Assembly: GCF_900101625.1 (NCBI RefSeq)
Contig: NZ_FMYZ01000004.1
Span: forward strand, 61,571-125,570
DNA length: 64,000 bases
Direction: 5' to 3'
Origin: Cupriavidus sp. YR651
Lineage (GTDB): Bacteria; Pseudomonadota; Gammaproteobacteria; Burkholderiales; Burkholderiaceae
In this document: positions 38,051-47,947 of the stretch, one piece after another
How the letters are laid out: every line of letters starts with the position of its first letter
Position numbering within the stretch: position 1 is the stretch's first letter
The notes under the pieces: model-generated
What the model saw: only the letters and a program-made list of their open reading frames with translations
Told to the model about the DNA's origin: nothing
Databases searched by the model: none
Position numbers and translations under genes: made by a program

Positions 38051-39433
38051 TCATGACGATGCGCTATTCCGCCTCGCGACTTCGATTGCTGGCGAGGGAG
38101 CGGACGGCACGGGCCTCCGGTTGCCCTGCCAGACGCGCATGGCGATCGCAGGGCTGAGCAGCGACGACGGCGGCATCATCAGGTTGACAACCTTCAGGAA
38201 CGCAGTGGCCAGCGTGCTGTCGTGTGCCGCGGCAAGGTGAAGCTTGCCGATGTACCAGTTGATGAAACGCCGCATCGGCGGGCGGGCGCCCTTGACCTCT
38301 GGATGGCGGAGGTCGTTGCCGACCGCGATGTCCCACGGAATATCGACGATATGCGCGGCCGCCCGGAAGAATCGACGCGCAAGATCGTTCGGGCCCGCGC
38401 GCAGGCACTGCTGCAGCGCCAGCGCTTCCTCTGCCGCGACCGTCATGCCTTGCCCGTAAACAGGGTTGAAGCTGCAGATGGCGTCGCCGAAAACCAGGTA
38501 GTTCTCGGGGAAGCGTGCGAGTCTCTCGTACCGCCGGCGCAGGCTGGAGACGTAGCGGAAGCGCCTGAAATCGGTTAGCGGCTCCGCTCTTGCGACAACG
38601 TCGTGAATCTCCATGGTCGGCAGCGTCGCCAGATACGCGAGAAAGCCCTGGTCGTTGTCGGGTGCGTCGTCGCCAAGAAAACCGCCGGTACTGACGATCC
38701 AGCTGTCACGTTCCTGCGCGAGCATGACGCCGTTGCGCCAGTTCGGCGCACTACCGGCGACGACAATGCCGTGCTTGCCGCCAAGATCCGTCGGTCGGCG
38801 CCGATAGGTACGGGTCGTGTAGCAGATGCCGATCTCTACCTTTTCGTCGGCGGGAGGTTGGTAGCCGAGCGCTTCAAGCCAAGCCGCACTGGATGAGCCA
38901 CGGCCGGTGGCATCAACGACAAGGTCCGCGTGGATGGTCTCTTCCGGCTTGCCCTCGACACATGCGCGCACACCGGTCACGCTCTTGCGACCGGGGTCGG
39001 TGGCAAGACCCCGCACAGCGCAATTTTCCATGGCGCGCACGTTGCGCAACTCCAGGACCCGTCGGCGTAGATGGCCTTCGAGCACGGGACGGCTCGCAAG
39101 CAGACCGATCAAATCGCTCGCGCCGTTGGCAAGCCTGACGTTGTGACCGATCCAGATCACATCGTTGGCGACATCACCGAGCACGCCGCCGCTTTGCGCG
39201 ACGACCTCGGTGTTATATCCCGGAAAGAATGCCTCGAGTACCGCGCTGCCGCGCGCAAGGAGCCCATGGGTATGGCGACCCTGCGGCACGCCCTTGCGCG
39301 GCGCGTCTGCTGCCGGAAACGCATCGCGTTCGAGCACGGTGACGTTGGTATAGAAATCCGACAGTACGCGGGCGGCCAGGAGCCCGCCCATGCTGGCGCC
39401 GATCACGATCGCATGCTTGCCCAGGTTCTTCAT
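38051..39433 (-). CDS. FAD-dependent monooxygenase/oxidoreductase
   Basis: A 460-residue flavoprotein. [19 protein letters not shown] is the N-terminal dinucleotide-binding motif, VVDATGRGS the middle motif, and [20 protein letters not shown] the GD motif of PHBH-type hydroxylases. GGAGGATTGTC precedes the ATG. The family includes monooxygenases and geranylgeranyl-reductase-like enzymes; the substrate is unknown. It is divergent from a regulator-hydrolase fusion that may control or complement it. Confidence 0.82.
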   Translation of the reverse strand: MKNLGKHAIVIGASMGGLLAARVLSDFYTNVTVLERDAFPAADAPRKGVPQGRHTHGLLARGSAVLEAFFPGYNTEVVAQSGGVLGDVANDVIWIGHNVRLANGASDLIGLLASRPVLEGHLRRRVLELRNVRAMENCAVRGLATDPGRKSVTGVRACVEGKPEETIHADLVVDATGRGSSSAAWLEALGYQPPADEKVEIGICYTTRTYRRRPTDLGGKHGIVVAGSAPNWRNGVMLAQERDSWIVSTGGFLGDDAPDNDQGFLAYLATLPTMEIHDVVARAEPLTDFRRFRYVSSLRRRYERLARFPENYLVFGDAICSFNPVYGQGMTVAAEEALALQQCLRAGPNDLARRFFRAAAHIVDIPWDIAVGNDLRHPEVKGARPPMRRFINWYIGKLHLAAAHDSTLATAFLKVVNLMMPPSSLLSPAIAMRVWQGNRRPVPSAPSPAIEVARRNSASS

Positions 39434-39550
39434 GACAATCCTCCGTTCAATCCGTCGCAATGAGTCCAGCACCCATCGTCTGCAGGGGATGGTAGGATTG
39501 CCGCGTCCCCTGAGCGTCCCCCGGACGCCGTCATTGAGGGTCGCCTCGCC

Positions 39551-41101
39551 ATGACTCAGTTCAGCGTGCGGACGCTAGGATTTCCGGAGATTCGTCGAAA
39601 CGACCGACTGTGCCAGCTGCGCTTGCGCAAGGGCCTGGCCCTGCTGGTCTACCTGGCCGAAGCGAAGGGCTCGGTCGGGCGCGATGTCCTCGCCACGATG
39701 TTGTGGCCGGAAGAGGGCGAAGAGGTTGTACGGGCGCGGCTGCGGCGCCTGTTGCATCGCCTCCAGCTCACGCTCGGCGACGACGCTCTCACCACTGACC
39801 GGTCAACGGTTCGATGGTCGGCAGCGATCGACTTGCAGGTGGATTCCCAGCTGTTCGAGCAAGCCTGCGACCGCGGCGAGTTCGAGCAGGCGTGCCGCCA
39901 CTATCCCGGTGACTTTCTCTCGGGCTTTTCGCCTGGCGACTGCCCGCAGTTCGACGAGTGGGCTTTCTTTCGCCGGGAGGCCTTGCGGGGCCGGGCGATC
40001 CAGGCGCTCGAACGAGTGGTGCACGACAGGAATGCGGCCGGCGACTACGCGGCCGCGGCCGCGCACGCGGGCCGTCTGGTTGAGTTCGATCCGCTCAGCG
40101 AAGTGTACGGCCGGCACCTCATCCGCAACCTTCTGCTCGCCGGAGACCCGGCCACGGCCCAGCGGCACCTCGAGGCCCTGACGCATCGCCTTCGCGACGA
40201 GCTCGATGTGGCACCCGAACCCGAGACCCGCGCGCTGCTGAATGCCGACGCAACGTTGCCCATCGAGGACCCGCCGTCGACGCGCTACGTCAGCGGTGGC
40301 GGCATCCATCTCGCATTCCAGACCTACGGCGCCGGCCCCATCGATGTTCTGGTGCTGCCCGGCTTCGTGTCTCACGTCGAACGGGTGTGGGAGGAGCCCC
40401 GCTGCCGGGCGTTCCTGTCCTCTCTCGCCGGGATGGGCCGTCTCATCCTGCTCGATCGTCGCGGCGTCGGGCTTTCCGACCGGGTCGGGTTCAATCCCGG
40501 CGTCGACGCGACCGCGCAGGACATCGGCACCGTGCTGGACGCCGCCGGCAGCCGCAGGGTCGTGCTGTTCGGCGCGTCAGAGGGCGGGCCAGCATGCATC
40601 AAGTTTTCCGTTGATCACCCCGATCGTGTCGCCGGCCTCATTCTGTTCGCCTCTCTGGCGAAGGGAACCGCAACGCACGACTATCCCCACGCCCTTCAGG
40701 CGAGTCAGTACGATATCTGGCTGCAGCAGCTCGTCTCACTCTGGGGCGGGCCGGCGGGCATCGAGACATTCGCGCCGAGCCTGTCTGGCGATCCTCAGGC
40801 GAGAGCCTGGTGGGCCGGCTTGCTTCGCGCTGCGTCGAGCCCGGGAGCCATCAAGGGCGTGCTCGAAGCGTTGCGCGATATGGATGTGCGGCATCTCCTG
40901 GGCCGAATTTCCATGCCCACTCTGGTGCTGCACCGTCACGACGACCGCGCGGTTCGCGTCGCCGCCGGCCGGCATCTCGCCAGCCACATCGCGCAGGCGC
41001 GATTCGTCGAGCTCGACGGCGCCGATCACTGGGCCTTCGCGGGCGATCAGCAACCCGTCCTGGACAGCATCAGGCGGTTTGTCGGCAGTCTCGCCGGGTA
41101 A
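39551..41101 (+). CDS. Fusion of a BTAD-type activator domain with an alpha/beta hydrolase
   Basis: A 516-residue two-part protein. Residues 1-235 look like the winged-helix plus bacterial transcriptional activator domain of SARP/AfsR proteins (KGLALLVYLAEAKG, LFEQACDRGEFEQACRHYPG, then TPR-like helices to RDELDVAPEPETRALL). Residues 245-516 form an alpha/beta hydrolase with nucleophile Ser343 in GASEG, a likely acid Asp in HRHDDRAV and His in GADHWAF. The hydrolase part could act as ligand sensor or as an enzyme. It faces the FAD monooxygenase gene across 117 nt. Confidence 0.82.
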   Translation: MTQFSVRTLGFPEIRRNDRLCQLRLRKGLALLVYLAEAKGSVGRDVLATMLWPEEGEEVVRARLRRLLHRLQLTLGDDALTTDRSTVRWSAAIDLQVDSQLFEQACDRGEFEQACRHYPGDFLSGFSPGDCPQFDEWAFFRREALRGRAIQALERVVHDRNAAGDYAAAAAHAGRLVEFDPLSEVYGRHLIRNLLLAGDPATAQRHLEALTHRLRDELDVAPEPETRALLNADATLPIEDPPSTRYVSGGGIHLAFQTYGAGPIDVLVLPGFVSHVERVWEEPRCRAFLSSLAGMGRLILLDRRGVGLSDRVGFNPGVDATAQDIGTVLDAAGSRRVVLFGASEGGPACIKFSVDHPDRVAGLILFASLAKGTATHDYPHALQASQYDIWLQQLVSLWGGPAGIETFAPSLSGDPQARAWWAGLLRAASSPGAIKGVLEALRDMDVRHLLGRISMPTLVLHRHDDRAVRVAAGRHLASHIAQARFVELDGADHWAFAGDQQPVLDSIRRFVGSLAG

Positions 41102-41147
41102 CTGCGAACCGCGGCCAGCACGCCCGGGTGAGCCAACTGGGATGAAG

Positions 41148-41175
41148 CGACTCCTCCGGGGGTCGTTTTTTTTTT
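41148..41175 (+). terminator. Intrinsic terminator after the fusion gene
   Basis: CGACTCC (41148-41154) pairs with GGGGTCG (41159-41165, one G-T pair) around a 4-nt loop, followed by ten T residues. Confidence 0.85.
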
Positions 41176-41257
41176 CAGCTTCACGCGGTGGTCGATGCTT
41201 GTGCATTGCAGCATCCGCTTCCCGAAGGAGTTACGTCGGCGAGCTTGCGTCCCAAAT

Positions 41258-41303
41258 TCATATATATGAGCTAGTTGACATGGATGAATTTGCCGCCTAG
41301 GAT
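41258..41303 (+). promoter_or_regulatory. suyA promoter with an upstream palindromic operator candidate
   Basis: TTGACA (41275-41280), a 17-nt spacer and TAGGAT (41298-41303) form a near-ideal sigma-70 promoter. Just upstream is the perfect 12-bp palindrome TCATATATATGA (41258-41269). A version matching at 10 of 12 positions lies before suyR (45978-45989), so the SuyR regulator is the likely binder. Confidence 0.65.
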
Positions 41304-41336
41304 GATTCCACGCTGACCCACACGAAGGAGATAAAG

Positions 41337-41618
41337 ATGATTCACGTGGTACTGCATGACGCCAGGGACACCGTCGCGGTGGCGGTGGTCGAGGGGATCG
41401 AGGCGGGCACCAAGCTGAATGCCTGGATCATGGACGAGGACAAGGTGGTGACCGTCACCGCGCTGCAACCGATTCCCATCGGGCACAAGGTCGCGCTGTG
41501 TGACATGGAAGTGAACGAGACGGTCTACAAGTACGGCATCGACATCGGCAAGGTTGTGGCGCCCATCAAGGCGGGGCAGCACGCCCACGTACACAACATC
41601 AAGACCAAGCGCTGGTAA
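41337..41618 (+). CDS. suyA: (2R)-sulfolactate sulfo-lyase, small subunit
   Basis: A 93-residue SAF-domain protein of the UxaA N-terminal type (ALCDMEVNETVYKYGIDIGK, ending HVHNIKTKRW). With SuyB it splits (R)-sulfolactate into pyruvate and sulfite. The same fold occurs in altronate dehydratase, but the neighbours (SlcC-, ComC- and SuyR-like) support the sulfolactate assignment. GAAGGAGATAAAG precedes the ATG. Confidence 0.88.
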   Translation: MIHVVLHDARDTVAVAVVEGIEAGTKLNAWIMDEDKVVTVTALQPIPIGHKVALCDMEVNETVYKYGIDIGKVVAPIKAGQHAHVHNIKTKRW

Positions 41619-41681
41619 CGCGCGACGTCTGACGCATTTACCGCAAGCCACTTCCCATCCAACGCACCTGAGGACCTTGTC

Positions 41682-42857
41682 ATGTCCGTAATCGATCAAA
41701 ACACCACCTTCTGGGGATATCGCCGCGACAACGGTCGCGTGGGCGTCCGCAACCACGTCATCATCCTGCCGCTGGACGACCTGTCCAATTCCGCCGCGGA
41801 AGCTGTTTCCGCCGCGATCAAGGGCACCATGGCAATTCCTCATCCCTATGGCCGGCTGCAGTTCGGTCCGGATCTGGACCTGCATTTCCGCACGCTGATC
41901 GGCGCAGGGAGCAACCCCAACGTCGCCGCGGTGGTGGTGATCGGCATTGAAGACGGCTGGACCAAGAAGGTGGTCGACGGCATCGCCAGGACAGGCAAGC
42001 CGGTAGTGGGCTTCGGCATTGAAGGCCACGGCGACCATGAAACCATCATGCGCGCCTCGAAGGCCGCGAAGGAGTTCGTGCAGTACGCCACGGCACTGCA
42101 TCGCGTCGAGTGCCCGATCAACGAGTTGTGGATCTCGACCAAGTGCGGCGAGTCGGATACCACGTCGGGCTGCGGGGCCAATCCCACAGTCGGCAATGCC
42201 TTCGACAAGCTTCATCCGCTTGGCACTACCCTGGTGTTTGGGGAAACCTCCGAGCTGACCGGCGGTGAGCACATCGTCGCGGCGCGCTGCGCGAACGACG
42301 AAGTGCGCCACAAGTTCATGGCGATGTTCGAACGCTATCAAGGCATGATCGATCGCTGGAAGACCTCGGACCTTTCGGAATCGCAGCCAACCAAGGGCAA
42401 CATCGCCGGCGGTCTCACGACCATCGAAGAGAAGGCGCTGGGCAATATCCAGAAGATCGGCAAGAAGTGCACCGTGGATGGCGTTCTCGACAAGGCGGAA
42501 GAGCCGACGCACCCGGGCCTCTGGTTCATGGATTCGTCGTCCGCCGCTGCCGAGATGGTGACGCTTTGCGCTGCGGCGGGCTACGTCGTGCATTTCTTCC
42601 CGACCGGGCAGGGCAACGTGATTGGCAATCCGATCGTCCCCGTCATCAAGCTGTGTGCCAATCCGCGCACGGTGCGCCTGATGAGCGAGCATATGGACGT
42701 CGATTGCTCGGGCCTGCTGCAACGCGAGCAGACCCTCGATCAAACGGGCGACAAGCTGCTCGAATGCATGCTGGCCACCATCAACGGTCGCTGGACCGCT
42801 GCCGAAGCACTGGGTCACCGCGAGTTCGTGCTCACCCGCATCCACGAGTCCGCCTGA
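41682..42857 (+). CDS. suyB: (2R)-sulfolactate sulfo-lyase, large subunit
   Basis: A 391-residue UxaA-type large subunit. [40 protein letters not shown] (Cys-rich, Fe-S or metal region) and [18 protein letters not shown] match SuyB proteins as I recall them. It forms the lyase with SuyA. The stop overlaps the start of slcC by one base. Confidence 0.9.
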   Translation: MSVIDQNTTFWGYRRDNGRVGVRNHVIILPLDDLSNSAAEAVSAAIKGTMAIPHPYGRLQFGPDLDLHFRTLIGAGSNPNVAAVVVIGIEDGWTKKVVDGIARTGKPVVGFGIEGHGDHETIMRASKAAKEFVQYATALHRVECPINELWISTKCGESDTTSGCGANPTVGNAFDKLHPLGTTLVFGETSELTGGEHIVAARCANDEVRHKFMAMFERYQGMIDRWKTSDLSESQPTKGNIAGGLTTIEEKALGNIQKIGKKCTVDGVLDKAEEPTHPGLWFMDSSSAAAEMVTLCAAAGYVVHFFPTGQGNVIGNPIVPVIKLCANPRTVRLMSEHMDVDCSGLLQREQTLDQTGDKLLECMLATINGRWTAAEALGHREFVLTRIHESA

Positions 42858-43792
42858 TGAAAACCATCTGCATCAGCGAATTCATGGACCCGGTCGCGGT
42901 GCAGGCCCTCACCCCCGGTTTCGACGTGCAATACGAGCCGGGGTGGGTCGACAGGCGCGCCGACCTGATGGAGGTCCTCGACGGTGCCCACGGGCTGATC
43001 GTGCGCAATCGCACGCAGGTCGACGCGGCACTGCTGGCTGCGGCAACCCGCCTCAAGGTGATCGGCCGGCTCGGCGTGGGGCTCGACAACATCGATGTCG
43101 AGACCTGTCGTCAGCGTGGTATCCGCGTGATCCCCGCACTCGGCGCGAACGCGCGGTCCGTCGCCGAGTATGTGGTGACGACGGCCGCCGTGTTGCTGCG
43201 CGGGGCCTATCTGTCCACCACGGAGGTGGCGGCGGGCAAATGGCCGCGCGCGAGGCTGTCCGATGGCAGGGAGGCGCTGGGCAAGACGCTCGGCCTGGTG
43301 GGATTCGGCGACATTGGCAGACGCACCGCGTCGTTGGCGAAAGCGTTTGGCATGGAGGTGATCGCGCATGATCCGATGCTCGCGGCCGACGATCCGGTTT
43401 GGGCGGCCAGCGGTGTGCGGCGTGTGTCGTTCGACGAGCTGCTCTCGCAGGCCGATGCGGTCAGTCTGCACGTGCCGCTGGTGGCCGCCACGCGGAATCT
43501 CATCGATGTGGGCCGGCTCGCGGCAATGAAGTCAGGCGCTGTCCTGATCAATACCGCGCGCGGGGGTGTGGTGGATGAGAGCGCATTGGCCGATGCCTTG
43601 CGCGCGGGGCATGTCGGTGGCGCGGCGCTGGATGTATTCACCGATGAGCCGTTGCCGTCCGGAAGCCCGCTCGCGAACGCTCCCAATCTGATTCTGACGC
43701 CGCATATCGGCGGCGTCACGCACGAGGCAAACGCGCGCGTGTCGATGATGATCGCCAGAGAAGTGCGGGAAACCCTGGAGGCAAGCACATGA
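42857..43792 (+). CDS. slcC: (S)-sulfolactate dehydrogenase (D-isomer-specific 2-hydroxyacid dehydrogenase family)
   Basis: A 311-residue NAD-dependent dehydrogenase: GFGDIG in the nucleotide-binding domain, NTARGGVVDESALADAL, DVFTDEPLPSGSPL and the catalytic His in LTPHIGGVTHEA. Next to suyAB and comC it fits SlcC, which oxidises (S)-sulfolactate to sulfopyruvate. ATG at 42857 overlaps the suyB stop. Family similarity alone would allow other hydroxyacids. Confidence 0.85.
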   Translation: MKTICISEFMDPVAVQALTPGFDVQYEPGWVDRRADLMEVLDGAHGLIVRNRTQVDAALLAAATRLKVIGRLGVGLDNIDVETCRQRGIRVIPALGANARSVAEYVVTTAAVLLRGAYLSTTEVAAGKWPRARLSDGREALGKTLGLVGFGDIGRRTASLAKAFGMEVIAHDPMLAADDPVWAASGVRRVSFDELLSQADAVSLHVPLVAATRNLIDVGRLAAMKSGAVLINTARGGVVDESALADALRAGHVGGAALDVFTDEPLPSGSPLANAPNLILTPHIGGVTHEANARVSMMIAREVRETLEAST

Positions 43793-44805
43793 CACGTGTT
43801 CCCCTTGTTGAACTGGAGCGCATGGCCGCATCGGCATTGCGCCGTGCGGGCGCCAGCACGAGGCAAGCGTCGGCGACCGCAGCCGCGCTGGTACGTGCCG
43901 ATGCGGTGGGGCTGCCATCGCATGGCGTCTCCCGTGTGCCCATGTATGTGGCTCACCTTCGCCATGACCGTGTCGATGGCAATGCCGAGCCCGTCGCACG
44001 TGGAACGCGGGCCAGCGCGGTATTGGTCGACGCGGGCTGCGGCTTCGCGTTTGCAGCGTGCGACGTGGCCATTGCCGAGGCGATTCGACTTGCCCGAACG
44101 ACAGGTGTCGGCGTTGCCGCCGTGACCAACAGTCACCACTTTGGCGCCGCGGCGCTGCCATTGGAGGCGGTGGCCAGCGCGGGCATGATCGGCATTGCGA
44201 TGGGCAACTCGCCGGCAGCCATGCCGGCCTGGGGTGGCAAGCGCCCGCTCTTCGGCACCAATCCCATCGCGGCAGTCTTTCCGCGACGCGGCGCGGCACC
44301 GGTGGTGATCGACCTGTCTCTGTCGGAGGTGGCGCGCGGCAAGATCATGGTCGCCGCGAAGCAGGGCAAGGAGATCCCTTTGGGCTGGGCGCTCGATGAG
44401 GCAGGTCAGCCGACTACGGATGCCAGGGCGGCCCTGCGCGGCTCGATGCTGCCGGCAGGCGGTGTCAAGGGCGCGATGCTCGCGCTCATGGTCGAACTGC
44501 TGGTGACGTCGTTGGCCGGCGCGCAGTTCGGTGCGGAGGCCGATTCGTTCTTCGATGACGCCGGAAACCGTCCGCGTATTGGCCAATTGTTCCTTGTCCT
44601 CGATCCCGGCGCGTTTGCGGGTAGCGACACCTACGCTGAACGCGTTGAAGCGCTGGTCCGCGCCATGCTGGACGACGAAGGCGCGCGGCTGCCTGGCGCG
44701 CGGCGGCATCGCGCGCAAACGGAGGCTGGCGAACACGGCGTGGAGATTCCGGAAACCTTGTGGAGCGACCTGAAGGCCTTGGCGGGGGAGTCGATCGAAG
44801 CCTAG
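43789..44805 (+). CDS. comC: (R)-sulfolactate dehydrogenase (malate/L-lactate dehydrogenase-2 family)
   Basis: A 338-residue Ldh_2-family enzyme: GLPSHGVSRVPMYV near the N terminus, TNSHHFGAAALPLEAVA, and GGVKGAMLALMVELL. ComC reduces sulfopyruvate to (R)-sulfolactate, so SlcC and ComC together racemise sulfolactate into the isomer that SuyAB cleaves. Its ATG overlaps the slcC stop (ATGA). Confidence 0.85.
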   Translation: MTRVPLVELERMAASALRRAGASTRQASATAAALVRADAVGLPSHGVSRVPMYVAHLRHDRVDGNAEPVARGTRASAVLVDAGCGFAFAACDVAIAEAIRLARTTGVGVAAVTNSHHFGAAALPLEAVASAGMIGIAMGNSPAAMPAWGGKRPLFGTNPIAAVFPRRGAAPVVIDLSLSEVARGKIMVAAKQGKEIPLGWALDEAGQPTTDARAALRGSMLPAGGVKGAMLALMVELLVTSLAGAQFGAEADSFFDDAGNRPRIGQLFLVLDPGAFAGSDTYAERVEALVRAMLDDEGARLPGARRHRAQTEAGEHGVEIPETLWSDLKALAGESIEA

Positions 44806-44873
44806 CGTACGCCCCCATCCGTGCATCGGCTGGCCTGCGTCAGACAGGCCGACGACAACAAAGGAGACAAACC

Positions 44874-45890
44874 ATGCATCGACGCTTGAATTTTGGCGCG
44901 CGCAGAAGCTTCTGCTTTGCGTTCGCTACGTTGGCAGTGGTAACGGCCCTGGCCGGGCCAAAACCTGCGACTGCGGCAACACCGCAGGATGGCGTGGCGA
45001 ATTATCCCGACAAGCCGATCCGGTATGTCGTTCCCTTTGCTGCCGGCGGACTCACGGATCTCATGGCGCGTACGGTCGCCCAGCAACTGTCGGAAGAATG
45101 GAAGAAGCCGATCGTCGTGGACAACAAGCCCGGCGGCAATGCAAACATTGGGGCCGATCAGGTTGCGAAAGCGCCTGCCGACGGCTACACATGGCTCGCC
45201 GTTACGCTGACCCACGCGTCGAATGTGACGCTGTTTCCCGCGTTGCCGTTCAACATGCAGAAGGATCTGCTGCCTGTGGTGCGTATCGCATCGTCGCCGA
45301 TGGTGGTGGTCGTCCCGGCAAACTCGCCGATCAAATCGCTGAAGGATCTGGCGGCGGCCGCGCAGAAGTCGACATTGAATGCAGGCTCCAGTGGCAATGG
45401 CACGCCCCCTCATCTGACGCTCGCACTCTTCGAAAGCCAGAGCAAGGCCAACCTGACTCATGTGCCCTACAAGGGTGGGGCGCCTTCGATGACCGATCTC
45501 ATCGGCGGGCAGATCGACGTGGTCTTCTCCAATTTCCCGGAATCGCTGGCCTATGTGAAGGCCGGAAAACTCCGGGCCCTCGCGGTCACCACGCGGGAGC
45601 GGCATCCGTTGCTGCCCGATGTCCCTACAGTGGCGGAGGCAGGATATCCGGACCTGATCGTTGAGAACTGGACGGGTTTGATGGTGCCTGCTGGCACACC
45701 GCGTCCCATTGTCGACAAAGTTTCGGCTTCGGTGGCACGCATGCTGGCGTCCGAGGCCATCCGCAGCCGCATCGCGGCGGCCGGCTTTACACCGGCGCCA
45801 CAGGGCGGCCCGCCGTTTTCGGAGTACTTCGGCACCGAGGTCACGCGATGGGCCAGGGTGATCGAGGAGAAGCATATCCGGGCCGAGTGA
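44874..45890 (+). CDS. Bug/TctC-family periplasmic receptor of the sulfolactate cluster
   Basis: A 338-residue binding protein with an N-terminal signal (LNFGARRSFCF, hydrophobic core, cleavage near ATAA). Bug features: YVVPFAAGGLTDLMARTVA, VDNKPGGNANIG, and the HVPYKGGAPSMTDLIGGQ segment. AAAGGAGACAAACC precedes the ATG. Located between comC and suyR, it may bind sulfolactate, but no membrane subunits are present. Confidence 0.88.
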   Translation: MHRRLNFGARRSFCFAFATLAVVTALAGPKPATAATPQDGVANYPDKPIRYVVPFAAGGLTDLMARTVAQQLSEEWKKPIVVDNKPGGNANIGADQVAKAPADGYTWLAVTLTHASNVTLFPALPFNMQKDLLPVVRIASSPMVVVVPANSPIKSLKDLAAAAQKSTLNAGSSGNGTPPHLTLALFESQSKANLTHVPYKGGAPSMTDLIGGQIDVVFSNFPESLAYVKAGKLRALAVTTRERHPLLPDVPTVAEAGYPDLIVENWTGLMVPAGTPRPIVDKVSASVARMLASEAIRSRIAAAGFTPAPQGGPPFSEYFGTEVTRWARVIEEKHIRAE

Positions 45891-45977
45891 TACCGGGGCT
45901 TTCGGCATGGCGGCACCTGGCAGTGGCGACAACGCGCCGCTACTTTGGTCCTCGATTCAACTTCAGTATGATGTGGC

Positions 45978-45989
45978 TTATCTATATGA
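45978..45989. promoter_or_regulatory. Candidate SuyR operator before suyR
   Basis: TTATCTATATGA matches the palindrome before suyA (TCATATATATGA) at 10 of 12 positions and lies 47 nt upstream of the suyR GTG, suggesting autoregulation. Confidence 0.5.
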
Positions 45990-46036
45990 CACGCGACTCT
46001 GATGTCACAGGGCGCGCAACTTGAGGACATTTGCCC

Positions 46037-46777
46037 GTGGGTTCCAGATTCGACGCCGGTGCCGCCATCGGTGGGGTGCTGTACAAGGACGTGAAGCGTG
46101 CCATGCTGGTCGCCCTCTCGGAGGGCGAGTGGAAGCCTGCGGAAGCGATTCCTTCGGAACGCAAGCTGATCGAGCGATTTGGCGTTTCCATCGGCACGCT
46201 GCGAAAGGCCATCGATGAGTTGGTGACGGAGAATATCCTGATTCGTCATCAGGGCCGCGGGACATTCGTTGCCACGCACCGGATGGAAGACCACTTCTTC
46301 CGGTTCTTCCGCGTTGTCCGTCAGGACGGATATCGGGAATATCCCACGGTGCGTCTTGTCCGGTTCCGCCGTGCCAAGGCTGACAAGGCGGAGGCGGCGG
46401 CGCTGGGCCTGTCAGTTGGCGATGCCGTTTTCAGGTTTGCCAATGTCCTGTCGCTGGAAAAGCAGCCCGTCATGATCGATGCGATCACGGTCCCGGCTGA
46501 GCGCTTCCCAACACTCACCGAGGCGCAACTGCGTGAGCGCCCGAACACGCTCTACAACTTCTATCAGGATGCGTTTGGCATCAACATCATCCGCACCGAC
46601 GAACGCCTGCGCGCGACGCTGGCTGACGAAGAGGATGCCGAGCTGATGGAGGTGTCCGCAGGCAGTGCCTTGCTTCAGGTCTTGCGAACAGCGTATTCGT
46701 ACCACGACGAACGCATCGAATATCGGGTCTCGAAACTCAATACGTTGCACCACGAATTCACACTGTCGCAGCCGTAG
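46037..46777 (+). CDS. suyR: GntR-family (HutC-type) regulator, likely SuyR
   Basis: A 246-residue regulator: winged helix (AEAIPSERKLIERFGVSIGT, RKAIDELV) and a UTRA effector domain from about residue 90. GTG at 46037 is chosen because GAGGA lies 9 nt upstream; a TTG at 46031 is too close to it. Its place at the end of the sulfolactate genes and the shared TA-rich sites fit the role of SuyR. Confidence 0.82.
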   Translation: MGSRFDAGAAIGGVLYKDVKRAMLVALSEGEWKPAEAIPSERKLIERFGVSIGTLRKAIDELVTENILIRHQGRGTFVATHRMEDHFFRFFRVVRQDGYREYPTVRLVRFRRAKADKAEAAALGLSVGDAVFRFANVLSLEKQPVMIDAITVPAERFPTLTEAQLRERPNTLYNFYQDAFGINIIRTDERLRATLADEEDAELMEVSAGSALLQVLRTAYSYHDERIEYRVSKLNTLHHEFTLSQP

Positions 46778-46791
46778 GTCGAGATCCTCGC

Positions 46792-47745
46792 CTACGCATC
46801 TGCACCAGGCGCGCCCCTTCGAGAGAAGATGACCGCTGGCGTTGGGCTTTCGTTGACGATCAGCTTGAAAATATCCGGGCGTGCGTAGTGGCCCACAGGA
46901 TCGAAGTCAAACTGGCCACGCGCAATTTCCTCGGTATCGAGTTCGGCAGTCAGGATGACTTCGCCGTCGTAGTCCGGGCCGGCAAGAACCCGGCCAAGCG
47001 GATCAATGATCATGCTCCCGCCACGCATCAGCACGGCATTCCCGTCGTCGGAGAGGCGGTTATGCATGTCGGCGGGAAAATTTGCGCGCGTCAGATACTG
47101 ACATGCCGACAAGACAAAACACCGGCCCTCGAGCGCAATATGCCTGGCTGTTGCCACCCAGCTATCTCGGTCATCTGCGGTCGGGGTACAGTAGATCGCG
47201 ACCCCCTTGCCATACATTGCCGTGCGAAGCAGCGGCATATAGTTTTCCCAGCAGATCACCGCAGCCAGCGGACCCCAGGGCGTATCCACGACATCGAGGG
47301 TGGATCCGTCGCCAAATCCCCAGCACAGGCGCTCGGCTGCGGTTGGCATCAGTTTTCGATGCTTGCCAAGTAGCGCGCCGTCGGGGCCAAAGTACAGTGC
47401 GGTGCAGTACAGCGTACCGCCGTCCTGCTCGATGACGCCTATCACGACATACATCGAGGCATCGCGCGCGGCCTGCCCCAGGACATCGGTCTCAGGGCCC
47501 GGCACCCGAATCGCACGGCGCTGATATCGCGCGTACTCCTGTCGGCCCTCTGGCGTGCGGGCGCCGATGAAAATGTGGAAGTCCGCGCCCTTGGGATAGC
47601 CGCCAATGAACGCCTCCGGAAAGAGCGCGACCTCCGCCCCGCGCTGGCGTGCCTCCGCGATCAGCGCTGCAGCCTTGTCCACCGTGGCCGCCGTGTCCCC
47701 GGGAACCGGCGCGGATTGCACCACTGCGGCGACAAATTTTGCCAT
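46792..47745 (-). CDS. Nitrilase-family carbon-nitrogen hydrolase
   Basis: A 317-residue nitrilase with the triad Glu44 (FPEAF), Lys131 (KHRKLMPT) and Cys165 (CWENYMPL). The length and the segment CWENYMPLLRTAMYGKGV fit true nitrilases, which convert nitriles to acids and ammonia. GGGAGGGCAGC precedes the ATG at 47745; an open extension to 47904 is not supported. Convergent with suyR, 14 nt apart. Confidence 0.9.
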   Translation of the reverse strand: MAKFVAAVVQSAPVPGDTAATVDKAAALIAEARQRGAEVALFPEAFIGGYPKGADFHIFIGARTPEGRQEYARYQRRAIRVPGPETDVLGQAARDASMYVVIGVIEQDGGTLYCTALYFGPDGALLGKHRKLMPTAAERLCWGFGDGSTLDVVDTPWGPLAAVICWENYMPLLRTAMYGKGVAIYCTPTADDRDSWVATARHIALEGRCFVLSACQYLTRANFPADMHNRLSDDGNAVLMRGGSMIIDPLGRVLAGPDYDGEVILTAELDTEEIARGQFDFDPVGHYARPDIFKLIVNESPTPAVIFSRRGAPGADA

Positions 47746-47947
47746 GCTGCCCTCCCTCGGTTCTCTGGCTGTAGGCGGTGACGTATCGGAGTCACGCCAG
47801 CACGCCTGGCGGGCCGGTCTCGGCGCACCATTCATCAGCGTACTCGCCCCTGTCATGTTCGCTATGTTCGCTTCCAGACAAACGCGCGCAGTTGACTGCG
47901 CCATCGACAGCTTGAGGCGTCGGTTGACGCAGAGGGCGGATGATGAC

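Noticed and set aside
36876..38054. Large minus-strand extension of argC
   Set aside because: It is antisense to the LysR gene; argC has a proper start and ribosome-binding site at 36875.
41337..42857. Altronate dehydratase (uxaA)
   Set aside because: The genes are split and flanked by SlcC-, ComC- and SuyR-like genes, which fits sulfolactate sulfo-lyase better.
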